Below are positions 7,933 to 16,473 of a stretch of DNA of 64,000 nucleotides, piece by piece. Source of the DNA: JBHJGM01 sp050331815 (lineage in GTDB: Bacteria > Verrucomicrobiota > Verrucomicrobiia > Opitutales > JBHJGM01); assembly GCA_050331815.1 (NCBI GenBank), contig JBHJGM010000003.1, positions 248,001 to 312,000 of the forward strand. Reading direction: 5' to 3'. The position numbers were made by a program, and so were the translations under genes. How positions within the stretch are numbered: the first letter of the stretch is position 1; each line of letters begins with the position of its first letter. Under the pieces are notes generated by a model. That model did not search any database and was not told where the DNA came from. It worked only from the letters and a program-made list of their open reading frames with translations.

Positions 7933-10008
7933 CAGCACGTGCTCGAGCTTAAGGTGCTGCAAGCGCTGGTGCATCTGCGTTTCCGCCGCGCGCGAGGAGT
8001 AGATCACGGTGTCGATGGATGCCGCGGGCAGGCACTCCGGGCTCCAGCAGGGCTTGCCTAGGAAGGTGCCGCCTGAACGGCGGTCGACAAAGCCCGCCAG
8101 TCCGTCGGCCAACCACGGGCACAGCAGCAGAAGTACCCGCGTGTGCTCGCCGATGCCGTAGATGGCGATGCGCGCCTTGTGCGCCCCCCAGTCAGCCTTG
8201 CGTGCCAGCAAGCGATCGCGTGCGCCGAGCAATTCCCGAGAGAGCGGGACTGCCCCGTCTGCCGGGCACAAGGCAGCCAGCAGGTGGTAAATCGAGGACG
8301 GTGCTTTCACTTGCGAGAGCACCTGGATCAGCGGCGACAAATCGGGGCGACGGCCTGCCGGCAGGGCTCCGAGCGCTTTGACCTGATTGAGATCGAGCTT
8401 GGGTGTACCGCCCTGAGTACCGCGTTCAGTGCGAGCGGCAACGATCGGTGCGACCGCAACCGTCTCGCCACGTAGCAGCAAACTGGATACGATCTCAGCG
8501 GGTATGGCGATTTCGCCAAAGCTGTCTTTCGAATCCGCGACGGCCACGGGTACAGCATACGCTTCCTTATCCAGCAGGAGCGTTTCCAAGTCGCAGGTCG
8601 TCGGCGCGCGCAGCAGGCCGTCTCCGCCGCCCGGCGCATCTTCCAGCACGAAGCCTAGCACGGCTTTTGCCTTCGATAAGGCGAGGGCATCTTTCAAATT
8701 TGCCTCAGCGGTTTCATCCAGGCAGACCGACCGGGGTAGGTGGACACGGGCAGACGCGGAGGCGTCTCCGGGTTGGGCCGTTTGGATTGGCGGCTGCAGC
8801 CCGCGCATGAAAGATAACTGGCGGTCGTTCGCCTGATCCGCCTGAAAGCCCGTGCTGAAATCGACTTCCAGCCGGTCCTCGCGAAACACGGTTTCCAATT
8901 TCTCCTGGATGCCGCGCGTTGTCGGCATGCAAAGGAGGTGCGCGTTGGCCTCGCCAACGATCTCGGGGATGCCGCCCGCGCGCGTGGTCAGAAACGCCCG
9001 GCGGTTTTCAAAAAGCTCGATAACGGTAAAGGGGAGGTTGTCGAGGAGGCTTGGGGCAACGATGAGGCAGTTTTCGCGGGTTCGTAAAAGTTCCCAGACC
9101 TGCTGCGAGTCGAGGTTGCTTCGAATTTCCCAACGATTTGAAAAATGCGGTTCCAGGCTTGCTTGAATCACTTGGTCCGCCGGTCGACCGAGGACGGTCT
9201 CGGGTTTTCCCAGAAAGGTGATCTGGCGCACCTTTTCCTGAAGCAGCGTCGAGCGTTCCAGCGCCTGCAGAAAAAAGTGCAGCCCCTTGCGGGTTTCCAG
9301 CCGCCCGAAAAAAATCAGATCGCGAAACCCGCTGAAGCACGTCTTTGCACCTGGAGTTTGTGTAGGCTCGAAGGCGTAGGGAACCACGGTGATGCGCTCG
9401 CGTGGATGCTTCCAATGTGCGGCCATCCAGTCGGCCATGTGCGCCGAGGGCGCGGTCACGTTTTCACATAGCAGCGCCGAATGCCGCTCCATGTGGTGAA
9501 TCTGCAGCGCACGGGCACCGGAAAAAGACTGCCGCATGCCCTGATAAGTCCAGCGCAGCGGACCATGCGCGGTCAGGGCGCAGCGCGTGTTCTCGAGCCC
9601 GAGCCCGGCCGCACGGTACTGCAGGCTACGCAGGCCGTGACCCAGAAACTCCTGAAAAAGCAGCGTGCGAAAAGGCTGTTTTTTTAGAAATTCCAGCACC
9701 TTGAGCGACTGGCGCATCTCGTCGCCGTCGGGCTGAAGCGCGTATCGATCGAGCTCGGGAGCATGCTTCGCGCACCATTCGTTGAGGTCTACGTACTTCA
9801 GGCCGTGCGCGCGCAAAAAATGACCCTGCCAGTAAGCCGGCATCTCTACGTTGGTGCGCCCGGTGTACAGGACGGTGATGTCTTCTCCGGCGCGTGCCAA
9901 CAGGAGCGCTTGCCAGTAGCAGGCGGTTCCGACGCCGCCATTACGGTAAGGCCCGACAAATTCCGGCGCGATCAGGCAAACCGGCGAGATCCCCCTCGTG
10001 TCCTCCAA
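7921..10008 (-). CDS. Long GT4 glycosyltransferase with Rossmann-like tail
   Basis: The GT-B acceptor domain begins with VCLIAPEFVGPYRNGGVGTA. The donor domain has LIFFGRLETRKGLHFFLQAL, ITFLGKPETVLG, and the nucleotide-sugar site APSLLDNLPFTVIELFE followed by TTRAGGIPEIVGEANAHLL, characteristic of GT4. About 200 weakly conserved residues separate this from the last 85, a Rossmann-like tail (IAIYGIGEHTRVLLL, GFVDRRSGGTFLGKP, DTVIYSS). The open frame extends upstream to 10233, overlapping the opposite gene. By comparison with the paralogue at 11578-13860, which starts a few residues before the equivalent VAPEFVGP, I place the start at a TTG at 10008, giving 695 residues; an ATG at 10161 is the alternative. 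It is convergent with the radical SAM gene and divergent from the sulfotransferase-like gene. Confidence 0.85.
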   Translation of the reverse strand: MEDTRGISPVCLIAPEFVGPYRNGGVGTACYWQALLLARAGEDITVLYTGRTNVEMPAYWQGHFLRAHGLKYVDLNEWCAKHAPELDRYALQPDGDEMRQSLKVLEFLKKQPFRTLLFQEFLGHGLRSLQYRAAGLGLENTRCALTAHGPLRWTYQGMRQSFSGARALQIHHMERHSALLCENVTAPSAHMADWMAAHWKHPRERITVVPYAFEPTQTPGAKTCFSGFRDLIFFGRLETRKGLHFFLQALERSTLLQEKVRQITFLGKPETVLGRPADQVIQASLEPHFSNRWEIRSNLDSQQVWELLRTRENCLIVAPSLLDNLPFTVIELFENRRAFLTTRAGGIPEIVGEANAHLLCMPTTRGIQEKLETVFREDRLEVDFSTGFQADQANDRQLSFMRGLQPPIQTAQPGDASASARVHLPRSVCLDETAEANLKDALALSKAKAVLGFVLEDAPGGGDGLLRAPTTCDLETLLLDKEAYAVPVAVADSKDSFGEIAIPAEIVSSLLLRGETVAVAPIVAARTERGTQGGTPKLDLNQVKALGALPAGRRPDLSPLIQVLSQVKAPSSIYHLLAALCPADGAVPLSRELLGARDRLLARKADWGAHKARIAIYGIGEHTRVLLLLCPWLADGLAGFVDRRSGGTFLGKPCWSPECLPAASIDTVIYSSRAAETQMHQRLQHLKLEHVLLYN

Positions 10009-10102
10009 GATGTGCGCATGACAGAACAGCGCCCGCCCGCCTGGCAAGCGAATTTGCCGACAGACCCTAAGCAGTTGCCCACGCGGGTCGATTCTCGCTG
10101 CT

Positions 10103-11611
10103 ATGGCTTTTGGCGCGCGCAGCGAACTCACTCGGGCTTTGTACCTTTGCGGGGAGCCCATCGCCGTTGGTAAAACCGGGCAATTGCTGCGCGAAGCCGG
10201 CATCGACTTTGAAGGCTGGCTGAGCCTGCCCAATCCCGGGGACGCAGCCAGCAGCGCGCGTCACCTTGAGGCCCGCCTCGCGGCCAACCCAGACCGCTAC
10301 AATGGTGTGCAATGGATGCCGTGTTTCAGCGAGGCGGCGGATTTCATCCGTTTTCATGACGCGGTGCGAGCGTCGGATGTCTTGGCCGGATTGCGCTTGC
10401 TGCATCCGGCCTGGCTGCTGCGCTGGAATCCGGCAGCCAAAGCCTCGGGCATACTTTTCACCGGCTTTTGGAGTTCGGGAAACACGATTCAGGGCGTGTT
10501 GCTGGATCAGCTTTGGCGCCAACGCGAAGCGCAGACCCGTCCTACGCCAGCAGTACTGCAGTGTCGCCAATTGGCCCAGCAGTTTCAGGAGTGCCTGCGG
10601 ATTTTTCAGGAACGCGCTTTCGTCGACAGTGGCCTGACCGACTTGCGCATCCGCAGTCACGAGCATTTTTGGCTGGGCAGTCTCTACGGTTTCGATGGTA
10701 ACCACGGAGTCGTTGTGGGCCCGTTTGAGCATCGCCGTCCCTTCTGCGGCGAGTTTCTTTCCGGTCACTTTTGCGAGGAAGACGTCAGCGCCGATTCGCT
10801 ACAGGCCTTGGGCTTGGAGCCCTGGCTGGCACTGAGGCACCCTCTCGACGTACTGTGCTCGCTGGCGGCGAAAACCACCTTCGAGAGCGATCGCCTGCCC
10901 AACCCGCCCGACCGCCTTAAGTTGCGCCAGGCCCGTCTGTCCTCGGTGGATTGGTTCCAGGCGCAATGCCGGCGTCTGGCCGATTATCTGGCAGGCTTTG
11001 CGCACCAGAATGCCGCCTGGAACCTGGCGCGTTTTGAAGCGCTCAATGCCAATCCCGAGCGCTGGATTTTTGCGGCGGCACGGCGGCTGGGCAGTGACTG
11101 CTCGGTGGCGGGCGCACGCGAGCTTTGGAACCGCTTTGGCTCGCGTCCGCTGTACCCGGCCTGGCAATCCCACCACACGCCCCAGGCCCAGCGCCGTTCC
11201 TGGCAGGGCCTGCTGACCGAAGCGCATTTGGATTGTGCACGTGAGCACGGGCTGGAGTCCATGGCGTGTACCCTGGGTTATGGGGCCTTTAAGGAAACGC
11301 CGCTGCAACCCATGTGCGAAGCGCCAAAACTCGGTGAAGCCACCCCTGCAGACCGCGCGCAGATGGAACAGGTGGATCTCGATAAGCGCTCGGTACCGAT
11401 TCGCGTGGGTAACCGTTCACTACGCCTGGAGTTCTGGGGTGGGGGCCCACGACCGTTGCTGGAAAAACGACTGCGCACGCCGGAACGCTGGCGCTTTATC
11501 GGGCTACTCGACCCGGATTTCGACATGGCCGCCGCGCCGGTCGAGTTGAGGGCGAATTCACGCCCAACGCAAAGTGTTCAGGAGTCAGCCTCGAATCCTT
11601 CGTCTGTGTAA
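10103..11611 (+). CDS. Sulfotransferase-like protein
   Basis: The 502-residue product has two elements of the PAPS-dependent sulfotransferase fold. A phosphosulfate-loop-like stretch lies at about 117-137 (ILFTGFWSSGNTIQGVLLD; compare the usual SGTT/SGNT loop). A 3'-phosphate-binding-like stretch lies at about 243-256 (LALRHPLDVLCSLA; compare R-x-P-x-D-x-x-x-S). Near 375 the sequence has SWQGLLTEAHLDCAREHGLE, resembling the C-terminal helix region of bacterial family members. The usual invariant lysine of the first loop is not obvious, so activity is uncertain. The last 11 codons and the stop overlap the convergent GT4 gene by 34 bases. Within this cluster it fits addition of sulfate to a surface glycan. 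The family call rests on two motifs and should be checked by structure prediction. Confidence 0.65.
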   Translation: MAFGARSELTRALYLCGEPIAVGKTGQLLREAGIDFEGWLSLPNPGDAASSARHLEARLAANPDRYNGVQWMPCFSEAADFIRFHDAVRASDVLAGLRLLHPAWLLRWNPAAKASGILFTGFWSSGNTIQGVLLDQLWRQREAQTRPTPAVLQCRQLAQQFQECLRIFQERAFVDSGLTDLRIRSHEHFWLGSLYGFDGNHGVVVGPFEHRRPFCGEFLSGHFCEEDVSADSLQALGLEPWLALRHPLDVLCSLAAKTTFESDRLPNPPDRLKLRQARLSSVDWFQAQCRRLADYLAGFAHQNAAWNLARFEALNANPERWIFAAARRLGSDCSVAGARELWNRFGSRPLYPAWQSHHTPQAQRRSWQGLLTEAHLDCAREHGLESMACTLGYGAFKETPLQPMCEAPKLGEATPADRAQMEQVDLDKRSVPIRVGNRSLRLEFWGGGPRPLLEKRLRTPERWRFIGLLDPDFDMAAAPVELRANSRPTQSVQESASNPSSV

Positions 11612-13860
11612 AGCAGCACGTGGTGCCCGTCCGCTGTGGCCAGGCGTTTGCGCATCTCGCGTTCGCGCCCGATGGACGAATAGATCACGCGATCGTCTGG
11701 CGTCAGGTGTAGATCCTCAGGCGCGACGATCGGCCTGCCCAGGAAATCGCCTGCACCGCGTTGATCGACGAAAGCGGTCACCCGCTTGAGCAGTTCGGGC
11801 TGGGCCCCTAAGAGCGCGCGGGAATGTTCGCCCGCTCCGTAGATATACAGACGGCCTTCGCCCTGGCCTGGCTCTGACAGTGCGGCCTCCAACCGCCGAC
11901 AGGCACGCCCAAAGGTGGCGTTCAATCCCCCCGGGCCATCCATCGAGCCCTGGCCGGGCTCCGCGGTGGGCGGGAACAGAAAATCCTGCAGGTCCTCCTC
12001 CGAAACCGAGGCCAGCTGGCGATAAAGTCCTTCGCCTCCGGAGCCGCCGCCAGCGGCGGTCAGTTGCGCCCGCGCCGCCAGAAACGACAGCAGCCAGTCC
12101 GGAAAAGCCGCGGGCGGACCATTTTCGGAACGCCCCAGCCATTCGCACAGGCGCAGGCGTTGTTCATTAAGTGCTTCGGGCGAACGGTTGAGCGCGCTCG
12201 CCTCGACCGAAGCGCAGACCTCCGGCAGGACTATCCAGCGCAGCCCGTGCAGCGCAGCGGCCAGGGCCAGTTCCCAAAGCGATTGCATTTGGGCCACATC
12301 CGGCCCGAGTGCTTCAACAAGGCGTGTGCGTTTGAGCAGCAGGAGTGGTCCACACAGTGCGTGTTCAAACCAGCCAGCCTCCACACCCGGACCCAGTGGG
12401 GCAATCGTGTGCGGCGTCGCGCCCTTAGGATGGGTGACACGCACGTAGGCCGTGGCCCCAGCCAGCCCCGACGCCGTGGCCGCCTCAATGAGCGTCTCCA
12501 CCGCTTGCGGATCCAGCGTCAACGCGGTGTCCTGCAGGAGCACCCAATCGTCGGTCGACGCCTGCAGCATTTCAGCGAGGACTTCCGGCTCCTGCTCCAT
12601 GATCTGCGTGCAAGCGCTTGGATTGGAAGCTGCATTGCTGGCTGCTTGTTCCGGCGATGGCCGTAGCGAGTTGTGAAACTCCAAAAACCGTACATGTGCT
12701 TGCGGCGTATGGTAGCCGCCTTCATAACGCACCGTGACCGTACCGTCCTTCAGGATACGCTCCAGGACTCTGCGCAGGTCTTCAGCTTCGGGAGCGCAGA
12801 GCAGGTGCGCGTTGTTTGGGCCCACGATTTCGGGAATACCGCCAACGCGCGTGCTCACAAATGGCAAGTTGCGCGTATACAATTCAACCAGCGTGTAGGG
12901 CAAATTATCCTGTATGCTGGGAGCCACCACCAAAATACCTTCCTGAGCCTGCAGCCACGCCCAGGCCTGGTGCGCGTCCTTGTCGCCCAGGATTTGCCAC
13001 TCGTAGGGCAGGGGGGCCAAGCTTTCGGCGATGACCTCGGCGGCATCGCGACCATTCAAATCGCTAGGGCGTCCCAGAAACGTGATTCGTGGTGCCCGCT
13101 GCTGCAACGGTTCAGAGTCCGCCAAGGCCTCGAGAAAGAGGTGCAGGCCTTTGCGGGTTTCCAGCCGTCCGAAAAACACCAGGTGGTTGAGTCCGGAAAA
13201 AGTCCGTTCGTTTTCGTCCGTTTCACCGGAAACACCCGACGGATCGAAGCAGTTGAAGAGGACATCCACTTCGCGCGTAAAGCCCCAACGGGTGCGAACC
13301 CAGTCAGCCATGTGCCGCGATGGCGCCACCAGCCGGTCGCAAAGCCGGGCCGTTTCTTTTTCCATGAAGTCGCGGTCGAGCTCGCCTTCGTGGCGCGGCA
13401 CCATGTGCATACCTTCGTAAATCCAGTCCATGGGCGAGTGCAGGGTGGCGACGGTCACCGGTCGATAGCCGAGACGGTCACTGCACGCGGCCTGCAGCAC
13501 CCGCAGTCCCTGGCCCAAAAATTCCTGCACATAAACCACCGCAAAACGCGCTTCGCGTGCAAAGGCCAGCACTTGCTCGGCTATGAAAAGCGGCTCGGCC
13601 TCCGGGAGCAGGTTGGGGGTGGCGCGGTTGTTTGCTTCCGCCCAACGGGCGAGATCGACGTAGCGGATGCCCAATTCAGCTTGGAAGCGCTGGGCCCAGG
13701 TGGCGGCGTCGGCAGACATCGTCTGGCCGGTGTAAAGCACGGTCACGTCGTGGCCAGCCTGAGCCAAAACCACGGCCTGCCAGTAACAAGCCGTGCCAAC
13801 CCCGCCATTTCTGAAAGGCCCCACAAACTCGGGTGCCACGATGCACGTCCCCGCCTCCAC
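11578..13860 (-). CDS. Long GT4 glycosyltransferase with GT2-like and Rossmann-like parts
   Basis: The product has 760 residues and is paralogous to the protein at 7921-10008. Residues 1-400 are a GT4 enzyme: IVAPEFVGPFRNGGVGTA, LVFFGRLETRKGLHLFLEAL, then APSIQDNLPYTLVELYT and TRVGGIPEIVGPNNAHLL. Residues about 420-610 read like a degenerate GT2 domain (DWVLLQDTALTLDPQAVETL, GPLLLLKRTRLVEAL, LALAAALHGLRWIVLPEV) without an obvious DxD triad. Residues 669-760 are the Rossmann-like tail (RLYIYGAGEHSRALLGA, AFVDQRGAGDFLGRP, DRVIYSS). The start is a GTG at 13860; the frame upstream has no other initiation codon before an in-frame TGA. It lies about 70 bases downstream of the tRNA-Met(CAU) gene on the same strand. 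Confidence 0.87.
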   Translation of the reverse strand: MEAGTCIVAPEFVGPFRNGGVGTACYWQAVVLAQAGHDVTVLYTGQTMSADAATWAQRFQAELGIRYVDLARWAEANNRATPNLLPEAEPLFIAEQVLAFAREARFAVVYVQEFLGQGLRVLQAACSDRLGYRPVTVATLHSPMDWIYEGMHMVPRHEGELDRDFMEKETARLCDRLVAPSRHMADWVRTRWGFTREVDVLFNCFDPSGVSGETDENERTFSGLNHLVFFGRLETRKGLHLFLEALADSEPLQQRAPRITFLGRPSDLNGRDAAEVIAESLAPLPYEWQILGDKDAHQAWAWLQAQEGILVVAPSIQDNLPYTLVELYTRNLPFVSTRVGGIPEIVGPNNAHLLCAPEAEDLRRVLERILKDGTVTVRYEGGYHTPQAHVRFLEFHNSLRPSPEQAASNAASNPSACTQIMEQEPEVLAEMLQASTDDWVLLQDTALTLDPQAVETLIEAATASGLAGATAYVRVTHPKGATPHTIAPLGPGVEAGWFEHALCGPLLLLKRTRLVEALGPDVAQMQSLWELALAAALHGLRWIVLPEVCASVEASALNRSPEALNEQRLRLCEWLGRSENGPPAAFPDWLLSFLAARAQLTAAGGGSGGEGLYRQLASVSEEDLQDFLFPPTAEPGQGSMDGPGGLNATFGRACRRLEAALSEPGQGEGRLYIYGAGEHSRALLGAQPELLKRVTAFVDQRGAGDFLGRPIVAPEDLHLTPDDRVIYSSIGREREMRKRLATADGHHVLLYTDEGFEADS

Positions 13861-13928
13861 GCCGGTAGGCTTACGGCTGCCCGGTCACATGGGTCAAGTA
13901 CGGCGGAGCCCGAACAGGCTAATTTTAT

Positions 13929-14003
<75 letters not shown>

Positions 14004-14074
14004 CGGCTGTGCCGTGGGTCTCTCCTAACGAGAAGCCCTTAGCACCTATCGCCCAGCATGCGTATCGATTAAAG

Positions 14075-14151
<77 letters not shown>

Positions 14152-14173
14152 TCGCATTAGGAGCGAAATTTCG

Positions 14174-14201
14174 AGACTACGCTTCGGCAGGTCGATGTCA
14201 A
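14174..14201 (-). promoter_or_regulatory. Sigma70-type promoter for the tRNA-Asp/tRNA-Met pair
   Basis: On the minus strand a perfect -35 box TTGACA (14201-14196) is followed after 16 bases by TAGTCT (14179-14174) as a -10 box. Transcription would begin about 15 bases before the 5' end of tRNA-Asp. A short palindrome CGAAATTTCG sits between the -10 box and the tRNA. Confidence 0.6.
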
Positions 14202-14232
14202 GCGCCTCGCCACCACCGATTCCGCAGCGCGC

Positions 14233-14769
14233 TCAGCCCTCCAGAACGCGTTGCCAGCAGGCGGCCTCGCCGTCCAGACCATGCTGCCCTAGTGCGGCCT
14301 CTATCTGAGCGAACGTGGGCTCTACAACACGGTGACGCAGGTCGGGGGACAGCTCCGGACAAATGTGCCGCGTAATGGCCCAGGCTGCCCAGACGCGCCA
14401 ACGCCGTTGCTCACGCCGCGCACCTTGCAGGCGATCAGCCAAATGTTGAAAATGTACACGCGGATTGCCCACCAAAGAGCCCTCGGGGTGGTTTTCGAGA
14501 ATCCAGCGAAGCGCCGCATACGGGCAGGGGGCCTGGGGCGCTGACCAGCCAGAGGGGCGACTTTCTGCAAAGAGCGCGCGGTCCAGCAGCAGGATGGCCC
14601 GCCCGGGGAGCCCGTCCAGCCAGAGACTGTGCGCGTACTCCAGGGCCGCGTTGTAAAAACCGGCACCGTCTGCCCCGCGAAACCGATGCACATGCCGCCA
14701 ATCTTTCCGGCCCGTGATTTCCGGAAGGTGTGGACAAGGCGGAAACTTTTCTGCGATAGCCAAGCTCAT
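14233..14769 (-). CDS. Conserved-looking hypothetical protein, 178 aa
   Basis: I do not recognise a family. Starting at the ATG at 14769 (MSLAIAEKFPPCPHLPEITG) the product has 178 residues. An in-frame upstream start exists at 14823, but the extra 18 residues are low in quality. The protein is soluble, rich in Trp, Arg and His, and mostly helical, with the stretch FYNAALEYAHSLWLDGLPGR followed by AILLLDRALFAE resembling a single TPR-like helical pair. It is divergent from the DUF374-type acyltransferase gene, with 104 bases between the starts. Function unknown. Confidence 0.7.
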   Translation of the reverse strand: MSLAIAEKFPPCPHLPEITGRKDWRHVHRFRGADGAGFYNAALEYAHSLWLDGLPGRAILLLDRALFAESRPSGWSAPQAPCPYAALRWILENHPEGSLVGNPRVHFQHLADRLQGARREQRRWRVWAAWAITRHICPELSPDLRHRVVEPTFAQIEAALGQHGLDGEAACWQRVLEG

Positions 14770-14873
14770 TACTAATCGCCGCGTGCACCCAGCCTGTTGC
14801 GGATGCGTGCGCCCAATAGCCAAGTGCCATCAACTGCGCACTGTCAACGCACCGCGTGAGCTCAACTGTTTGA

Positions 14874-15620
14874 ATGCCCTCCCCGGAAACCAAGAAACCC
14901 GCCACCGCAGAGCGGGACGCTTCGGGCTCCTCGCGCGGTCGCAACACCCGCGTGCGCGAAGTGCCCTGGTGGGGCTCGGTGGTCATTTTCCTGGTTTCCG
15001 TTTTGCTGAAGATATGGGGACGGACGCTGCGATTTACCGGTGAGGGCAACTCCATTGAAGTCGGTAGCGCCACTGATACGCGCTTCATTTTCATAACCTG
15101 GCACAACCGGCTTTTTGTGCTGCCCGAACTGCAGCGCCGCTACCGCCCAGGCTTGCCGATGACCGGATTGATCAGCGCGAGCAAGGACGGGGCCTGGTTG
15201 GCCGCTCTGTTTCGGCGCATGAAGATTCGCTACGTGCGCGGCTCCACCAGCTTCCGGGGCAGGGAGGCGCTCAATGAGCTACGTACCGCGCTCCAACTGG
15301 ACACCGATGTTTTGATCACGCCAGACGGTCCGCGCGGCCCCTGTTATTCAATGAAGAAAAGTCCAGCGACCCTCGCGGAAGTGACCGGCCATCCCCTGAT
15401 GTTGCTCAGTCTGCGCTTCGAAAAGGCCTGGCGCTTGAACAGCTGGGACGGTTTTTACCTGCCCAGACCGTTTTCCAGTGTGGAAATTCGCTGCCGGCGT
15501 CACGACAGCGTGAAGGCACTTCATGCGGCCTTTCCCGGGCTCACAACTGAAGATGCCCTCAAGCAGGCGATGGAAGCCATCACCGAGGATACGCCCGAGC
15601 GGCGAAGGCCGAAAGCTTAG
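14874..15620 (+). CDS. DUF374-type lysophospholipid acyltransferase-like protein
   Basis: The 248-residue product has one N-terminal membrane span (SVVIFLVSVLLKIWG) and the acyltransferase-like core of the DUF374 family. The first motif appears as FITWHNRLFVLPEL, with WHN in place of the usual HxxxxD context. GLISASKDGAWLAALFRR and YVRGSTSFRGREAL follow, then LITPDGPRGPCYSMKK, the family's TPDGPRGP signature. Such proteins are thought to add acyl chains to lipid A or related glycolipids at the inner membrane. The stop overlaps the last bases of the convergent gene at 15617-16000. The family is secure; the actual acceptor is unknown. Confidence 0.9.
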   Translation: MPSPETKKPATAERDASGSSRGRNTRVREVPWWGSVVIFLVSVLLKIWGRTLRFTGEGNSIEVGSATDTRFIFITWHNRLFVLPELQRRYRPGLPMTGLISASKDGAWLAALFRRMKIRYVRGSTSFRGREALNELRTALQLDTDVLITPDGPRGPCYSMKKSPATLAEVTGHPLMLLSLRFEKAWRLNSWDGFYLPRPFSSVEIRCRRHDSVKALHAAFPGLTTEDALKQAMEAITEDTPERRRPKA

Positions 15621-16000
15621 GGAAAACCGGGCGAGGAGACGGAGGTACCCCCAGCCAGCACGGTCAGGTCTTCACCATCTGACCAGGTTTCATCGTTGCG
15701 CAGGAATTTGAAAGTGATCGAGCCTGTCACGCTCTGCGACGACCAGATCCAGCCTTCGTCGGTATGCTCCATGGGTACGCCTTTTTCCCAACTCAGGCCA
15801 CCGCCCTCGCCACGCAGGTAAACCGCATTGCCCCAGCCCACGTCACACTGGGCAATCACCGTGGTGACCGGTGCTTTTTTGGCCACGGCGGCGGGCGCGG
15901 TCTTCTTGACCGCAACCTTCTTCGGGACCGTTTGCTTGACGGCGGTTTTCTTGGGCGCAGCCTTTTTCTTGGCTGCTTTTTTGGACGCTTTCTTGGCCAT
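15617..16000 (-). CDS. Lys/Ala-rich tail plus possible starch-binding-like domain
   Basis: The first ~45 residues are built almost only of Lys, Ala, Val, Pro and Thr (MAKKASKKAAKKKAAPKK), like the basic tails of histone H1-like bacterial proteins. Residues 46-127 look like a single small beta-sandwich (IAQCDVGWGNAVYLRGEG, GWIWSSQSVTGSITFKFLRN, ETWSDGED), reminiscent of CBM20/CBM48-type carbohydrate-binding modules. There is no signal peptide, so it should be cytoplasmic. A role in binding glycogen or nucleic acid is possible, but neither is shown. It is convergent with the acyltransferase gene, overlapping by 4 bases. Confidence 0.8.
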   Translation of the reverse strand: MAKKASKKAAKKKAAPKKTAVKQTVPKKVAVKKTAPAAVAKKAPVTTVIAQCDVGWGNAVYLRGEGGGLSWEKGVPMEHTDEGWIWSSQSVTGSITFKFLRNDETWSDGEDLTVLAGGTSVSSPGFP

Positions 16001-16248
16001 GGCGAACGTGTGGTTATGTCTCAGTGAACGGGGCAGCAGCTGATTTGAGAGCTAGCAGATAAAAAGCCATTTTCAATGCAAATCCGAGGCTCAGCGCCAA
16101 AGATTAGCTGGCTGTCTCTGCGTCCGGCTTACAGTTGAGCCTGGACCCGACTTAAGCCTTGCTCCAGCCGTCCCGAAATTTCATCTTCGTCTTGTACACG
16201 GACGGCATTTGGGCACCCTAAGCAGGCCCGCCTTTTGCCAGCCGCCAT

Positions 16249-16324
16249 GGGGCCGTAGCTCAGTTGGAAGAGCGCGTCGTTCGCAATGACGAGGTCGTCG
16301 GTTCGATCCCGATCGGCTCCACCA
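16249..16324 (+). tRNA. tRNA-Ala (CGC)
   Basis: The cloverleaf has acceptor GGGGCCG/CGGCTCC (one G-U pair), anticodon arm CGTCG-TTCGCAA-TGACG giving anticodon CGC, T loop TTCGATC, discriminator A and encoded CCA. The 248 bases upstream, back to the start of the lysine-rich gene, show no clear promoter. A weak 6-bp inverted repeat (TCCTGC/GCAGGA) follows directly. Confidence 0.96.
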
Positions 16325-16473
16325 TCCTGCCCAAGGCGAAGCGGAATCGCAGGACTTCAACGTTGATGGGAGGGGAAGGATGCCCTGCTTCGCTACATCT
16401 ATCTCTTGGGAAAGGCTGCGTGAAGCGAAACACGGTCCCGAGACGCCGACAATCGCTGTCCTCTACGACGCGC

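Noticed and set aside
16325..16354. Inverted repeat TCCTGC/GCAGGA after tRNA-Ala as terminator
   Set aside because: Short stem with an 18-base loop and no T run.
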